Below, piece after piece: positions 1 to 11,579 of a DNA stretch of 64,000 nucleotides (position 1 is the stretch's first letter; each line of letters starts with the position of its first letter). Source of the DNA: Variovorax paradoxus (GTDB taxonomy: Bacteria > Pseudomonadota > Gammaproteobacteria > Burkholderiales > Burkholderiaceae_C); contig NZ_LR743507.1 of assembly GCF_902712855.1 (NCBI RefSeq), positions 4,884,001-4,948,000 of the forward strand. Reading direction: 5' to 3'. Position numbers and translations under genes: made by a program. The notes beneath the pieces were generated by a model, which saw only the letters and a program-made list of their open reading frames with translations, was not told the origin of the DNA and made no database searches.

Positions 1-1
1 C

Positions 2-133
2 CACCGCATCAACCTCACGCTCTACAAGCTGCTGGCCATCATGGAGGGCGACCTGGGCGACGTGCTCGAGGCCCTGCGCGCGGCGCGCGAAGCCGAACAA
101 CTGGCCGAGCTCGAATCGAGCCTGCCGGCATGA
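2..133 (+). CDS. prfA: Peptide chain release factor 1, C-terminal end (partial)
   Basis: The first 43 codons of the window read in frame as the C-terminal end of a class I release factor ([18 protein letters not shown] then an Ala/Glu-rich tail), which recognises UAA/UAG stop codons and triggers peptide release on the ribosome. The GGQ domain lies upstream, outside the window. Its TGA stop (131-133) overlaps the ATG of prmC in an ATGA arrangement, as expected for translational coupling of a release factor with the methyltransferase that modifies it. Identity rests on the short tail and on the prfA-prmC order. Confidence 0.85.
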   Translation, partial: HRINLTLYKLLAIMEGDLGDVLEALRAAREAEQLAELESSLPA

Positions 134-987
134 TGGACAGCACCGAAAACCCGCTGCCCTCGACCGTGGCGCAGGCACTGGCCGCGGCCGTGGCGCTGGG
201 CGTGGAACGGCTCGACGCACAGCTGCTGCTGCTGCATGCGCTCGGCCGCGCGCCACACGACCGGGCCTGGCTGCTGGCGCACGACACCGACACGATGCCC
301 GAGGCGGCATGGTCGGTGCTGGCAGCGCACCTGTCGCGCCGCCTTGCCGGCGAGCCGGTCGCCTACCTGCTCGGCAGCAAGGAATTCCGCGGGCTCGACC
401 TGCATGTCGATGCCCGCGTGCTGGTGCCGCGTCCTGACACCGAGACGCTGGTCGAATGGGCGCTGCAGTGCCTGGAAGGCCGGGCCGCACCGCGCGTGCT
501 GGACCTCGGCACGGGCAGCGGCGCGATCGCGCTGGCCCTGCAGCACGCCCGCGCCGATGCGCAAGTCGACGCGGTCGACGCCAGCGCCGATGCCCTCGAA
601 GTCGCAGAGGCAAATGCCCGGCGCCTCGGCCTGCCGGTGCGCTTCGCCCAGGCGAACTGGCTCGAGGACGCCGGCACCGGCTACACGGTCATCGCCAGCA
701 ATCCGCCGTATATCGCCGCCGGCGATCCCCATCTGCCCGCTTTGCGACACGAGCCGACGTCCGCGCTGGAGGCAGGCATCGATGGCCTCGACGACATCCG
801 CCAGATCGTCCGGCAGTCGCCCGCCCATCTCGCCGATGGAGGCTGGCTGCTCCTCGAGCACGGCCACGACCAGGCCCACGCCGTGCGGCAACTGCTCGCC
901 GAACGCGGTTTCGCCGAAGTGCAAAGCCGCGAAGACCTCGCCGGCATCCAGCGCTGTTCCGGCGGAATCTGGCGCGCGGTGAAATAA
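130..987 (+). CDS. prmC: Release factor glutamine methyltransferase PrmC
   Basis: PrmC transfers a methyl group from S-adenosylmethionine to the glutamine of the GGQ motif in release factors 1 and 2, in the cytoplasm. The 285-residue protein matches the usual family length (about 280). It has an N-terminal helical domain for binding the release factor, the SAM-binding motif DLGTGSG at residues 125-131 and the catalytic NPPY motif at 191-194. The ATG overlaps the prfA stop by four bases, so the start is well fixed. The prfA-prmC-grxD order is typical of Burkholderiales. Confidence 0.96.
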   Translation: MMDSTENPLPSTVAQALAAAVALGVERLDAQLLLLHALGRAPHDRAWLLAHDTDTMPEAAWSVLAAHLSRRLAGEPVAYLLGSKEFRGLDLHVDARVLVPRPDTETLVEWALQCLEGRAAPRVLDLGTGSGAIALALQHARADAQVDAVDASADALEVAEANARRLGLPVRFAQANWLEDAGTGYTVIASNPPYIAAGDPHLPALRHEPTSALEAGIDGLDDIRQIVRQSPAHLADGGWLLLEHGHDQAHAVRQLLAERGFAEVQSREDLAGIQRCSGGIWRAVK

Positions 988-1016
988 TCCCTCCAGCCCA
1001 CTTTTCAGGAGTCCCC

Positions 1017-1346
1017 ATGTCCGACGCTCAACAACGCATCGACGATCTCGTCAAGACCAACGAACTCGTGCTCTTCATGAAGGGCAACGCCAGTTTCCCG
1101 ATGTGCGGTTTCTCCGGCCGCGCGATCCAGATCCTCAAGGCGATCGGTGTCGACACCAAGTCGCTCAAGACCGTCAACGTGCTCGAGGACGACGGCATCC
1201 GCCAGGGCATCAAGGAATACAGCAACTGGCCCACCATTCCGCAGCTCTACGTCAAGGGCGAGTTCATCGGCGGCTCGGACATCATGATGGAGATGTACGA
1301 GTCGGGCGAACTGCAGCAGGTCGTCGGCGGCGGCGCGGCGGCCTGA
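1017..1346 (+). CDS. grxD: Monothiol glutaredoxin GrxD (Grx4 family)
   Basis: This 109-residue protein carries the monothiol active-site motif CGFS at residues 30-33, with the WPTIPQLYVKGEFIGG segment that binds glutathione. Family members bind a [2Fe-2S] cluster with glutathione and act in iron-sulfur cluster trafficking, often with a BolA partner, in the cytoplasm. An AGGAG ribosome-binding site at 1007-1011 fixes the ATG at 1017 and rejects a much longer in-frame extension that would overlap prmC. It follows prmC by 29 bases and probably shares its transcript. Confidence 0.95.
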   Translation: MSDAQQRIDDLVKTNELVLFMKGNASFPMCGFSGRAIQILKAIGVDTKSLKTVNVLEDDGIRQGIKEYSNWPTIPQLYVKGEFIGGSDIMMEMYESGELQQVVGGGAAA

Positions 1347-1362
1347 TACCGAGGGCTCTGGA

Positions 1363-1890
1363 ATGAGCCACGATCACGGCGATGCCGGTCACGGCCATTC
1401 GCACGACGAAGAAGGCAGCGATGCCGCCGCGCCAGCCTGGAAGCACGACGGCGTGCGCGTCATCGGCGCCGGGCAGCTCGATGTCAACACCGCCCAGACA
1501 CCGGGCATGAACAGGGCGGCGGCCATCAACTTCGCGCGCGTCGGCGCACAGAAGCTGTGGGCCGGCACCGTGACCATCCACGCCGATGCCAAGACCGGCG
1601 CCCACCACCACGGCCACCTCGAATCGGTGATCTACGTGGTGCGCGGGCGGGCCCGCATGCGCTGGGGCGAGAAGCTCGAGTTCACCGCGGAGGCCGGGCC
1701 GGGCGACTTCATCTACGTGCCGCCCTATGTGCCGCACCAAGAGATCAACGCCAGCCCCACCGAAACGCTCGAATGCGTGCTCTGCCGCAGCGACGGTGAA
1801 GCGGTGGCCGTGAACCTCGACATCGAGCCGGTCGAGAAGCCGGAATCGGTGCTCTGGGTCGATCCGACCCACCCTCACGGCGGAACTTAG
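1363..1890 (+). CDS. Cupin-domain protein with His-rich N-terminus
   Basis: A 175-residue protein with one cupin beta-barrel. The metal-binding signature is seen as HHHGHLE at residues 81-87, with a further His in the VPPYVPHQE segment of the second cupin motif, so it probably binds a divalent metal. The first 15 residues are unusually rich in His and Asp (MSHDHGDAGHGHSHD), which may hold or deliver metal. It starts 17 bases after grxD and is likely co-transcribed. The substrate cannot be told from sequence; cupins range from isomerases and dioxygenases to sugar-binding proteins. Confidence 0.8.
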   Translation: MSHDHGDAGHGHSHDEEGSDAAAPAWKHDGVRVIGAGQLDVNTAQTPGMNRAAAINFARVGAQKLWAGTVTIHADAKTGAHHHGHLESVIYVVRGRARMRWGEKLEFTAEAGPGDFIYVPPYVPHQEINASPTETLECVLCRSDGEAVAVNLDIEPVEKPESVLWVDPTHPHGGT

Positions 1891-1893
1891 TCT

Positions 1894-1982
1894 CGCCCCC
1901 AGGCGTTGCGCACTTCGTGTCGCCACGCCACCCCTTTCCGGGGGCACACCGGCGGCCCGGCAAAGCCGGTTCCGCGGTGCCG
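1894..1982 (+). repeat. Dispersed intergenic repeat, copy A
   Basis: The segment begins CCCCCAGGC, continues through CACTTCGTGTCG and a C-run/G-run hairpin, and ends with GGCCCGGCAAAGCCGGTTCC. The same ordered blocks recur at 17723-17830, at 26530-26625 (reverse strand) and at 40630-40725, always between genes. It lies between the cupin gene and the CBS-domain gene. The blocks can fold into short GC-rich hairpins, as REP-like elements do. No transposase is linked to it. Confidence 0.75.
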
Positions 1983-2030
1983 CTGAATGCGCTCCAGTCA
2001 TGGCACCATGGCAACCTTCGACGTGCCACC

Positions 2031-3341
2031 ATGACTCTGACCCAAAGCCTGCTCATCATCGCCTTGCTGATCGCGATGAGCGCGTTCTTCTCGCTTGCCG
2101 AAATCACCCTGGCTGCCTCGCGCCGCCTGCGCCTGCGCCAGATGGCCGACGAGGGCGACCCGCGCGCGGAGAAGGTGCTGCGCGTGCAGGAGCAGCCGGG
2201 CCACTACTTCACCGTCGTGCAGATCGGGCTCAACGCAGTGGCCATCCTCGGCGGCGTGGTCGGCGAAGGATCGCTCAGTCCGTACTTCGCGGTGTTCTTC
2301 GAGAGATGGCTGAGCGTGGAAGCCTCGGCCAACGTGGCTTTCCTGTGCTCGTTCGTGATCGTGATCGCCGTGTTCCTGGTGTTCGCCGATCTCTTCCCCA
2401 AACGGCTCGGCATGAGCAACCCCGAGCAGCTGGCGGTGCGCATGGTCGGGCCGATGCAGTTCCTCATCACCACCTTCAAGCCGCTGGTGTGGTTCTTCAC
2501 GCGCTGCACCGACCTGCTGTTCAAGATGCTCGGCATGCCCATGGCGCGCGACGACAAGATCACCTCGGCCGACATCCTCGCGATGACGGAGGCCGGCGCG
2601 CGGGCCGGCGTGCTGGCGGTGCGCGAGCAGCAGGTGATCGCCAACGTTTTCGAGCTCGACACGCGCCTCGTCAGCAGCGTGATGACCGTGCGCGACAACA
2701 TCGCATGGTTCCTGCACGACGACCCCGAGACGGTGCTGCGGGCGCGCATCGTGGCCGAGCCCTTCTCGGCCTATCCGGTGTGCGACGGCGACATCGACCA
2801 TGTGCTCGGCTACGTGGACGCCAAGGACATGTTCCAGCGCGTGCTCAGCGGGCAGCCGCTGGCCTTCGACCAGGGCCTGCCGCTGCACAAGGCGCTGGTC
2901 ATCCCCGACCGGCTTTCCCTCACCGAGGTGCTCGAGCAGTTCCAGCAGGCCCACGAGGACTTCGCGATCATCGTCAACGAATACAGCCTGGTGGTGGGCG
3001 TGATCACGCTCAACGACGTGATGAGCACGGTGATGGGCGACCTCGTGTCGACGCCCGACGAAGAGCAGATCGTGCAGCGCGACGAGAACTCGTGGCTGAT
3101 CGACGGCGTCACGCCGATCCAGGACGTGCAGCGCGCACTGCACATCGACGAGCTGCCGCACTCGGAGGAATACGAGACGCTGGCGGGCTTCCTGATGGTG
3201 ATGCTGCGCCGCGTGCCGAAGCGCACCGACAACGTGACCTGGGGCGGCTACACCTTCGAGGTGATGGACGTCGACAGCTACCGCATCGACCAGGTGATGG
3301 TCACGAAGGGTTCGGGCACCGCGAAGGCTCCGGCTAACTGA
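2031..3341 (+). CDS. HlyC/CorC-family membrane protein with DUF21 and paired CBS domains
   Basis: A 436-residue inner-membrane protein of the CNNM/CorC family. The N-terminal DUF21 region (about 1-190) has several hydrophobic segments, the middle (about 205-330) holds two CBS modules that normally bind adenine nucleotides, and the end (about 345-430) matches the CorC_HlyC domain. Relatives are linked to Mg or Co transport, or are loosely named hemolysins; no hemolytic role should be assumed. The ATG at 2031 is chosen because the hydrophobic first helix begins there; earlier in-frame starts would place the repeat inside the coding region. Confidence 0.88.
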   Translation: MTLTQSLLIIALLIAMSAFFSLAEITLAASRRLRLRQMADEGDPRAEKVLRVQEQPGHYFTVVQIGLNAVAILGGVVGEGSLSPYFAVFFERWLSVEASANVAFLCSFVIVIAVFLVFADLFPKRLGMSNPEQLAVRMVGPMQFLITTFKPLVWFFTRCTDLLFKMLGMPMARDDKITSADILAMTEAGARAGVLAVREQQVIANVFELDTRLVSSVMTVRDNIAWFLHDDPETVLRARIVAEPFSAYPVCDGDIDHVLGYVDAKDMFQRVLSGQPLAFDQGLPLHKALVIPDRLSLTEVLEQFQQAHEDFAIIVNEYSLVVGVITLNDVMSTVMGDLVSTPDEEQIVQRDENSWLIDGVTPIQDVQRALHIDELPHSEEYETLAGFLMVMLRRVPKRTDNVTWGGYTFEVMDVDSYRIDQVMVTKGSGTAKAPAN

Positions 3342-3354
3342 CGGCGCTCGGCCC

Positions 3355-4037
3355 TCAGCCCGCCGCGGAGGCGCGGTCCTTGTCCTTCTCGCGTTCCTGC
3401 GGCCTGTCGTTGAACACCCAGAGCCGCTGGTTGGCAAACACGGCATTGGGGTACGGCGACTTGCCGCGGCTGCCGTTGTAGCGCCCGAGCGTCATGTACA
3501 GGTCGCCGTTCTCGCGGTCGAGGTAGTGACGCAGGATCACGCAGCCGAAGCGCAGGTTGGTCTGCATGTGGAAGAGCTTGGCCGGGTCGCTGTCGCCGAT
3601 CACGCGCGTCCAGAACGGCATGACCTGCATGTAGCCTCGCGCGCCGGCGCTCGAGACGGCGAACTTGCGGAAGTTGCTCTCGACCTGCACCAGCCCCAGC
3701 ACCAGGCTCACCTCCAGCCCCGAGCGCTTGGCCTCGTACCAGACGGTCTGCAGGAATTCGATGCGCGACGGCGCGTCGGCAATCTTCTTTTTCAGGCGCT
3801 CGCTCATCTCCCCGAGCCAGCGCAGGTAGGCGAGGCGCGTCTCCGTGCTCGGGAACTGCGGCACCGGCGGTGCCTTGTTGTGGATGGCCGAACTCAGCGC
3901 GGTGCGCACCGAGTCGATCAGCGGCTCCTCGATCTGCGCGCCTGCATGGGCGGCTCGCGACAACGACAGCAGCCCAAGGGCGCCCGTCGTCAGGGCGCCG
4001 CCGAGGCACTGGCGCCGCGAGAGGCCGCCCTCCAGGC

Positions 4038-4041
<4 letters not shown>
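3355..4041 (-). CDS. Lytic transglycosylase (SLT domain), exported
   Basis: A 228-residue enzyme expected to cleave the glycan strand of peptidoglycan in the periplasm, forming 1,6-anhydro-muramyl ends. An N-terminal signal with twin arginines (SRRQCLGG, then a hydrophobic stretch to AHA) suggests Tat or Sec export. The SLT fold is shown by the catalytic Glu in VQVESNF (E121), by [10 protein letters not shown] and by RYNGS. The C-terminal tail is short and charged. Its ATG overlaps the proS stop by four bases (ATGA), so it is probably translated from the proS transcript, a common pairing in Burkholderiales. Confidence 0.9.
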
Positions 4042-5783
<1,742 letters not shown>

Positions 5784-5873
5784 CGGGATGGCAGTGATGG
5801 AGTCGCGGGATTCGAAGTTGGGAAGTGGGGGACTGCTCCCCCGGAGAGACCCTGAGAGCCTGGCATCGGCAGC

Positions 5874-5901
5874 TTGCCGAGGGCACCCCGGCATGCATAA
5901 T
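5874..5901 (+). promoter_or_regulatory. Candidate sigma-70 promoter for rppH
   Basis: A TTGCCG box at 5874-5879 and CATAAT at 5896-5901 are separated by 16 bases and lie 30 bases before the rppH ATG. Fit to the consensus is good for such GC-rich DNA. The same divergent proS/rppH gap also holds a GGGGGA-CTGC-TCCCCC hairpin at 5828-5843. Predicted from sequence only. Confidence 0.5.
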
Positions 5902-5930
5902 CGACTCAGTTCAAAAATTGGGGTTTGATT

Positions 5931-6599
5931 ATGCTCGACCGGGACGGCTTCAGGCCCAACGTCGGCATCATCCTGCTCAACCAGAGAAACCAGGTTTTCT
6001 GGGGCAAGCGCATACGCACACATTCCTGGCAGTTTCCGCAAGGCGGCATAGATCGCGGCGAAAGTCCCGAACAGGCCATGTTCCGGGAACTGCACGAGGA
6101 AGTGGGGCTCCACCCGGAGCACGTGCGCATCGTGGCCCGTACCCGCGACTGGTTGCGCTACGAGGTGCCGGATCGGTTCATCCGCCGTGACGCACGGGGC
6201 CACTACAAGGGCCAGAAACAAATCTGGTATCTGCTGCAACTCGTCGGCCACGACTGGGATCTCAACCTGCGTGCCACCGACCATCCCGAATTCGACGCTT
6301 GGCGCTGGCACGACTACTGGGTGCCGCTCGACGTGGTCGTCGAGTTCAAGCGCGGCGTCTACGAGATGGCGCTCACCGAGCTTGCTCGCTACCTGCCGCG
6401 GCAGGATTTCCGCAACCGCTTCCTGCGCAGCAACGTGCGCGCTCGCGAGTTCGAGCGCCACCCGCTGGACGCCGGAGCCCCTCCCGGACTCGACCTGCCG
6501 CCCGGCGGGAGCTTCGATCCGCATCCCGACATTCCTTCAGCGAGCGATGAACCTTCCCTTCCCCACAACAAAGCGCCCTTCCTTCCGACGCAACGCTGA
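5931..6599 (+). CDS. rppH: RNA pyrophosphohydrolase RppH
   Basis: RppH removes pyrophosphate from the 5' end of triphosphorylated mRNA, opening the way to RNase E decay. The Nudix box runs from residue 38 ([11 protein letters not shown]) to 60 (ELHEEVGL) with all the expected Glu residues. At 222 residues it is longer than the E. coli enzyme (176); the extra C-terminal 45 or so residues are Pro-rich and probably disordered. The ATG at 5931 is used in preference to an upstream TTG. Its 3' end overlaps the following lipoprotein gene by 53 bases in another frame. Confidence 0.93.
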   Translation: MLDRDGFRPNVGIILLNQRNQVFWGKRIRTHSWQFPQGGIDRGESPEQAMFRELHEEVGLHPEHVRIVARTRDWLRYEVPDRFIRRDARGHYKGQKQIWYLLQLVGHDWDLNLRATDHPEFDAWRWHDYWVPLDVVVEFKRGVYEMALTELARYLPRQDFRNRFLRSNVRAREFERHPLDAGAPPGLDLPPGGSFDPHPDIPSASDEPSLPHNKAPFLPTQR

Positions 6600-7140
6600 G
6601 CGCGCCCTTCTGCTTCTGTGCTTCGGCGTGCTGGCAGGCTGCGCCTCGGGCACGCACGACACCGACAACGCCGACTGGGCTCAATCGGGTTTGCCGCCGC
6701 CGCCCAAGCGCTACGAAACGGACAAGGAATGGGAGGAAACTGCCACACCGCCACCTCCGGCCTTCAGCGAAAGCCGGTTGCTGCCGATCCAGATGCCCTC
6801 ATACATGAGCCTCCAGTTCGGCCTGGACCCGAAGACGATCGCCATCACCGGCGACGGCATCGTGCGCTATGTGGTCGTGGCGCACAACAAGAGCGGCGGC
6901 GCACTCAATGCCTTCTACGAAGGCGTCCGTTGCTCGACTGCGGAAATGAAAAGCTATGCCCGCTACAACAATGGCGCCTGGCAGGATTCGCCCAAGCCCG
7001 AGTGGAAGCGTCTGAACGACATGAATTCGAGCTATACCCGGGCGCTGGCAACGCAGGCACTGTGCCGCGGCAATGCGCCGCGTGCGTCGGTCGGCGACAT
7101 GGTCCAGAACATCCGCAATCCGATTCGGGAAGTGCAGTAG
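6547..7140 (+). CDS. CNP1-like family lipoprotein
   Basis: A 197-residue predicted lipoprotein: the signal peptide ends in the lipobox LAGC with Cys32 as the lipidation site. The mature part matches my memory of the CNP1-like family found near rppH and proB in Betaproteobacteria, with [15 protein letters not shown], the [11 protein letters not shown] strand and [10 protein letters not shown] near the end. No enzymatic role is known. The ATG at 6547 lies inside the end of rppH, giving a 53-base overlap; a start further downstream would remove the signal peptide. Confidence 0.82.
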   Translation: MNLPFPTTKRPSFRRNAERALLLLCFGVLAGCASGTHDTDNADWAQSGLPPPPKRYETDKEWEETATPPPPAFSESRLLPIQMPSYMSLQFGLDPKTIAITGDGIVRYVVVAHNKSGGALNAFYEGVRCSTAEMKSYARYNNGAWQDSPKPEWKRLNDMNSSYTRALATQALCRGNAPRASVGDMVQNIRNPIREVQ

Positions 7141-7160
7141 CCTGCACCGGGTCAAACAAG

Positions 7161-7188
7161 AACGGGGCCTTGAGCCCCGTTGTTTTTT
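7161..7188. terminator. Intrinsic terminator between convergent CNP1-like gene and proB
   Basis: An AACGGGGC-cttga-GCCCCGTT stem-loop is followed by GTTTTTT on the plus strand. It lies 20 bases after the lipoprotein stop and just before the proB stop on the other strand. The T-run favours plus-strand termination; the hairpin may also slow minus-strand transcription. Confidence 0.8.
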
Positions 7189-7190
7189 GA

Positions 7191-8330
7191 TCAGCCTGGC
7201 ATCAACACCATGTTGTCGCGGTGGACCATTTCGGGTTCCGCCACATAGCCCAGCAGCCGCTCGAATTCGGTCGATGGCTTGCGGCACAGCAACCGCGCCT
7301 CCACGCTCGAGTAGTTGGCCAGGCCGCGGGCCAATTCGACACCGTCGGCATCGCGCACTGCAATGACATCGCCGCGCGAGAATTCGCCCGACACGCCGGT
7401 CATGCCGATCGGCAACAAGCTCTTGCCTTCCGCGCGCACCTTGGCGGCGGCCCCCGCATCGACGACCACCGCGCCACGCAGTTGCAGGTGATCGGCCATC
7501 CAGCGCTTGCGGGCCTGGTGCTTGGCAGTCTGTGCCACCAGCAAGGTGCCGATGGCTTCGCCGCGCGTAAGGCGCAACAGGGCTTCGGGCTCGCGGCCCC
7601 AGGCGATGACGGTGGAGGCGCCCGAGCCGGCCGCACGCTTGGCCGCGAGAATCTTGGTGATCATTCCACCGCGACCGATGCTGGACCCGGCGCCGCCGGC
7701 CATGGCTTCCAGCGCAGGGTCTCCGGCGGCGGCCTCATGGACGAACCGGGCATCGGGATCCTTGCGCGGATCGGCGGTGTACAGGCCCTTCTGGTCGGTC
7801 AGGATGACCAAAGCATCGGCCTCGACCAGGTTGGCCACGAGCGCGCCGAGCGTGTCGTTGTCGCCGAACTTGATCTCGTCATTGACGACCGTGTCATTTT
7901 CATTGATGACAGGCACCACGCCCAGCTTGAGCAAGGTGACCAGCGTCGAACGCGCGTTCAGATACCGCTCACGGTCGGCCAGGTCGGCATGCGTGAGGAG
8001 CACCTGTGCGCTGCCGATCTCGTTTTCGCGCAGCTTGGTTTCGTACATCTGGGCCAGGCCCATCTGGCCGACGGCAGCCGCTGCCTGCAGTTCGTTGATT
8101 TCGTGCGGACGGGTGCGCCAGCCGAGTCGCTTCATGCCCTCGGCGATCGCGCCGCTCGACACCATGACGACCTCGCGGCCATCACGCACCAGCGCAGCGA
8201 GTTGCCTGCACCATTCGCCGATGGCTGCCTCGTCGAGACCGCGGCCCTCGTTGGTCACGAGGCTGGAGCCCACCTTGACGACGATTCGGCGGGCATCCCG
8301 CAAGGCAGTGGATCCGGAGTTCGAGGTCAT
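7191..8330 (-). CDS. proB: Glutamate 5-kinase
   Basis: ProB phosphorylates glutamate to glutamyl-5-phosphate, the first step of proline synthesis. The 379-residue protein has the amino-acid kinase fold: [14 protein letters not shown] at the start, [15 protein letters not shown] and [12 protein letters not shown]-terminal PUA domain follows from about residue 285 ([17 protein letters not shown]). The length is normal for the PUA-containing form. The ATG at 8330 lies directly before the kinase motif. It is the last gene of the minus-strand set rplU-rpmA-obgE-proB, a layout common to Burkholderiales. Confidence 0.96.
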   Translation of the reverse strand: MTSNSGSTALRDARRIVVKVGSSLVTNEGRGLDEAAIGEWCRQLAALVRDGREVVMVSSGAIAEGMKRLGWRTRPHEINELQAAAAVGQMGLAQMYETKLRENEIGSAQVLLTHADLADRERYLNARSTLVTLLKLGVVPVINENDTVVNDEIKFGDNDTLGALVANLVEADALVILTDQKGLYTADPRKDPDARFVHEAAAGDPALEAMAGGAGSSIGRGGMITKILAAKRAAGSGASTVIAWGREPEALLRLTRGEAIGTLLVAQTAKHQARKRWMADHLQLRGAVVVDAGAAAKVRAEGKSLLPIGMTGVSGEFSRGDVIAVRDADGVELARGLANYSSVEARLLCRKPSTEFERLLGYVAEPEMVHRDNMVLMPG

Positions 8331-8419
8331 TGTCGGGCGATGCTGTCGTGAGGGCTGCGAGGGTTGCTATCTGTCTGTCTGTTGAAGGCGCCTACCGGCC
8401 GGGGGCGCCGCGGTATTGC

Positions 8420-9508
<1,089 letters not shown>

Positions 9509-9522
9509 TTACAAATGAAGAA

Positions 9523-9540
9523 GCCCCGGCAATGCGGGGC
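9523..9540 (-). terminator. Hairpin between rpmA and obgE
   Basis: Arms GCCCCG and CGGGGC enclose a six-base loop; read on the minus strand the hairpin is followed by TTCTTCATTTG, a weak T-rich tract. It lies between the rpmA stop and the obgE start, so it may end part of the ribosomal-protein transcript before obgE. A second small hairpin (CGAAGTGACTTCG) sits nearer to rpmA. Confidence 0.5.
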
Positions 9541-9567
9541 CTCGGGTGATCGAAGTGACTTCGGGGC

Positions 9568-9828
9568 TTAAGCCGCGGGGGTCACGTTGACCGTGTGCTT
9601 GTTCAGAGCACCCTTTTGACCGAACGACACGTGGCCGTCGACCAGAGCGAAGAGCGTGTGGTCCTTGCCCACACCGACGTTCACGCCGGGGTGGAACTGG
9701 GTGCCGCGCTGACGCACGATGATCGAGCCCGCGCTGATCAACTCGCCGCCGAAAGCCTTCACGCCGAGCATCTTGGGCTTGGAATCGCGCCCGTTTCGCG
9801 TTGAGCCGCCGCCTTTTTTCTGTGCCAT
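9568..9828 (-). CDS. rpmA: 50S ribosomal protein L27
   Basis: L27 sits at the peptidyl-transferase centre of the large ribosomal subunit. The 86-residue protein shows the hallmark N-terminus ([16 protein letters not shown]) and the conserved [11 protein letters not shown] segment. It begins with the typical AQKKGGG sequence, so no N-terminal processing extension is present. It follows rplU by 12 bases on the minus strand. Confidence 0.98.
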   Translation of the reverse strand: MAQKKGGGSTRNGRDSKPKMLGVKAFGGELISAGSIIVRQRGTQFHPGVNVGVGKDHTLFALVDGHVSFGQKGALNKHTVNVTPAA

Positions 9829-9840
9829 GGAATATTCTCC

Positions 9841-10152
9841 TTAGCCGGCGATCGCGCCGATTTGCAGTTCGGTGAACTGCTGGCGATGGCCTTGACGTTT
9901 CTGATAGTGCTTGCGACGGCGCATCTTGAAGATGCGAACCTTGTCGTGCTTGCCGTGCGACAGTACCGTGACTGTCACCGTTGCGCCGGACACCAGGGGC
10001 GTGCCAACCTTGATTTCAGCGCCGTTTCCGACGGCCAGAACCTGGTCGATCACGATTTCCTGGCCTACGTCCGCAGCAATCTGTTCTACTTTGATTTTCT
10101 CGCCGGAAGCAACGCGATACTGCTTGCCGCCGGTTTTTATGACCGCGTACAT
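9841..10152 (-). CDS. rplU: 50S ribosomal protein L21
   Basis: L21 binds 23S rRNA in the large subunit. The 103-residue protein starts [14 protein letters not shown] and carries the C-terminal [16 protein letters not shown] segment that defines the family. It is the first gene of the minus-strand rplU-rpmA-obgE-proB group and is divergent from ispB, with 191 bases between them, as in most Proteobacteria. Confidence 0.98.
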   Translation of the reverse strand: MYAVIKTGGKQYRVASGEKIKVEQIAADVGQEIVIDQVLAVGNGAEIKVGTPLVSGATVTVTVLSHGKHDKVRIFKMRRRKHYQKRQGHRQQFTELQIGAIAG

Positions 10153-10343
10153 GTAAACCTCTTAGAAATGAGTCTCCGCGGCGAATTCCGCAGAGCCCAA
10201 GATTATATCGCGGTTCATGATCACTCACTACCCCCTGCCCTGCTTACGACCGAAAGGCTGCAGCGGCTCCCTATAATTTCACGCTTCCGGCTCTCTCTTG
10301 ACTTGGGCCGCCATCCCTCCCAGCAGCGCCCTGCGCCCACGCC

Positions 10344-11336
10344 TTGCCAGTTCCCGCCGCCGACACCTCCCCCACCGCCACAGTGCTGGACCTGATTGCC
10401 GGCGACATGGTCGAAGTCGACCGTGTAATTGCCCGACGCCTCGACACGGGCGTGCCGCTGGTCAGCCAGGTTTCCAGATACATCATCTCCGCTGGCGGCA
10501 AACGCCTGCGGCCGGCGCTGCTGCTTCTGATGTCGGGCGCGCTCGGCCACACCGGCGAACAACGCTTTAACCTGGCCGCCGTGGTGGAGTTCATTCATAC
10601 GGCCACGCTGTTGCACGATGACGTGGTCGATGAATCGACCCTGCGCCGTGGTCGCGCCACCGCAAATGAATCGTTCGGCAATCCGGCCAGCGTGCTGGTA
10701 GGCGACTTTCTGTATTCACGCGCATTCCAGATGATGTTGGATGCAAACAACATGCGTGTAATGCAAATTCTGGCCGAAGCGACGAACGTGATTGCCGAGG
10801 GCGAAGTGCTTCAGTTGATGAACATGCACGACGCATCGCTGGACGAAGCCGCGTACCTGCGCGTGATTCGCTCGAAGACCGCCAAGTTGTTCGAAGCCAG
10901 CACGCGTCTTGCTGCGGTATTGGCAGGCGCCGCCCCCGAGGTCGAGGAAGCCTGCGCCACTTATGGACAAGCGCTCGGGACCGCGTTCCAGGTGATCGAC
11001 GATGTCCTCGACTACGCAGGTGATGCACTGGAAACCGGCAAGAATGTCGGCGACGATCTGCGCGAAGGCAAGACGACCTTGCCGCTCATCTTCGCTATGC
11101 AGCGAGGCACACCCGCGCAACGCGAGTTGATACGAGAGGCCATCGAGGCGGGAGACACCACGCAACTAGGCAAGATCGTCGAAATCGTTCGCGAAACCGG
11201 GGCCTTGGATGCGTCTCGTGCTGCTGCAGCAACCGAAGCCCAGCGTGCAATTCATGCATTAAAAGGATTTCCGTCCAATTTGCACGCTTCAGGTTTGCTA
11301 CAATTGGCGGCTCAGTTGCTTGAGCGACGTGCCTGA
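10344..11336 (+). CDS. ispB: Polyprenyl (octaprenyl) diphosphate synthase
   Basis: IspB builds the all-trans polyprenyl diphosphate that forms the ubiquinone side chain. Both Asp-rich Mg-binding motifs are present: DDVVD at residues 92-96 and DDVLD at 219-223, with GGKRLRP near the start. The 330-residue length is usual. The start is uncertain: TTG at 10344 gives a full N-terminus, while GTG at 10383 or ATG at 10407 would remove 13 or 21 residues. It is divergent from rplU, the standard arrangement. Confidence 0.93.
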   Translation: MPVPAADTSPTATVLDLIAGDMVEVDRVIARRLDTGVPLVSQVSRYIISAGGKRLRPALLLLMSGALGHTGEQRFNLAAVVEFIHTATLLHDDVVDESTLRRGRATANESFGNPASVLVGDFLYSRAFQMMLDANNMRVMQILAEATNVIAEGEVLQLMNMHDASLDEAAYLRVIRSKTAKLFEASTRLAAVLAGAAPEVEEACATYGQALGTAFQVIDDVLDYAGDALETGKNVGDDLREGKTTLPLIFAMQRGTPAQRELIREAIEAGDTTQLGKIVEIVRETGALDASRAAAATEAQRAIHALKGFPSNLHASGLLQLAAQLLERRA

Positions 11337-11388
11337 ACACCTCTCCTGAGTTGGCATCTAGGACGATTACTTTTTTTCTTGCAACCAT

Positions 11389-11465
11389 CGGGGTGTAGCT
11401 TAGCCTGGTAGAGCGCTACGTTCGGGACGTAGAGGCCGGAGGTTCGAATCCTCTCACCCCGACCA
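11389..11465 (+). tRNA. tRNA-Pro (anticodon CGG)
   Basis: The 77-base sequence folds as a cloverleaf with acceptor arms CGGGGTG and CACCCCG, an anticodon stem CTACG/CGTAG around the loop TTCGGGA (anticodon CGG, reading CCG) and the T-loop GGTTCGAATC. The 3' CCA is encoded. CCG is a frequent proline codon in this GC-rich genome. A hairpin CCAGCC-TTTC-GGCTGG begins within the CCA end and may help 3' processing or termination. A possible extended -10 (TGCTACAAT, 11296-11304) lies in the end of ispB. Confidence 0.95.
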
Positions 11466-11579
11466 GCCTTTCGGCTGGCGTAAATAAATGGCCATGCCTG
11501 TTGCTGTGTAGCGATTTACAGCACAGGAGTGTTCAGCGATGATCGTGAAGCACTTTTTCACATCTTTTGCATTCGCTGA

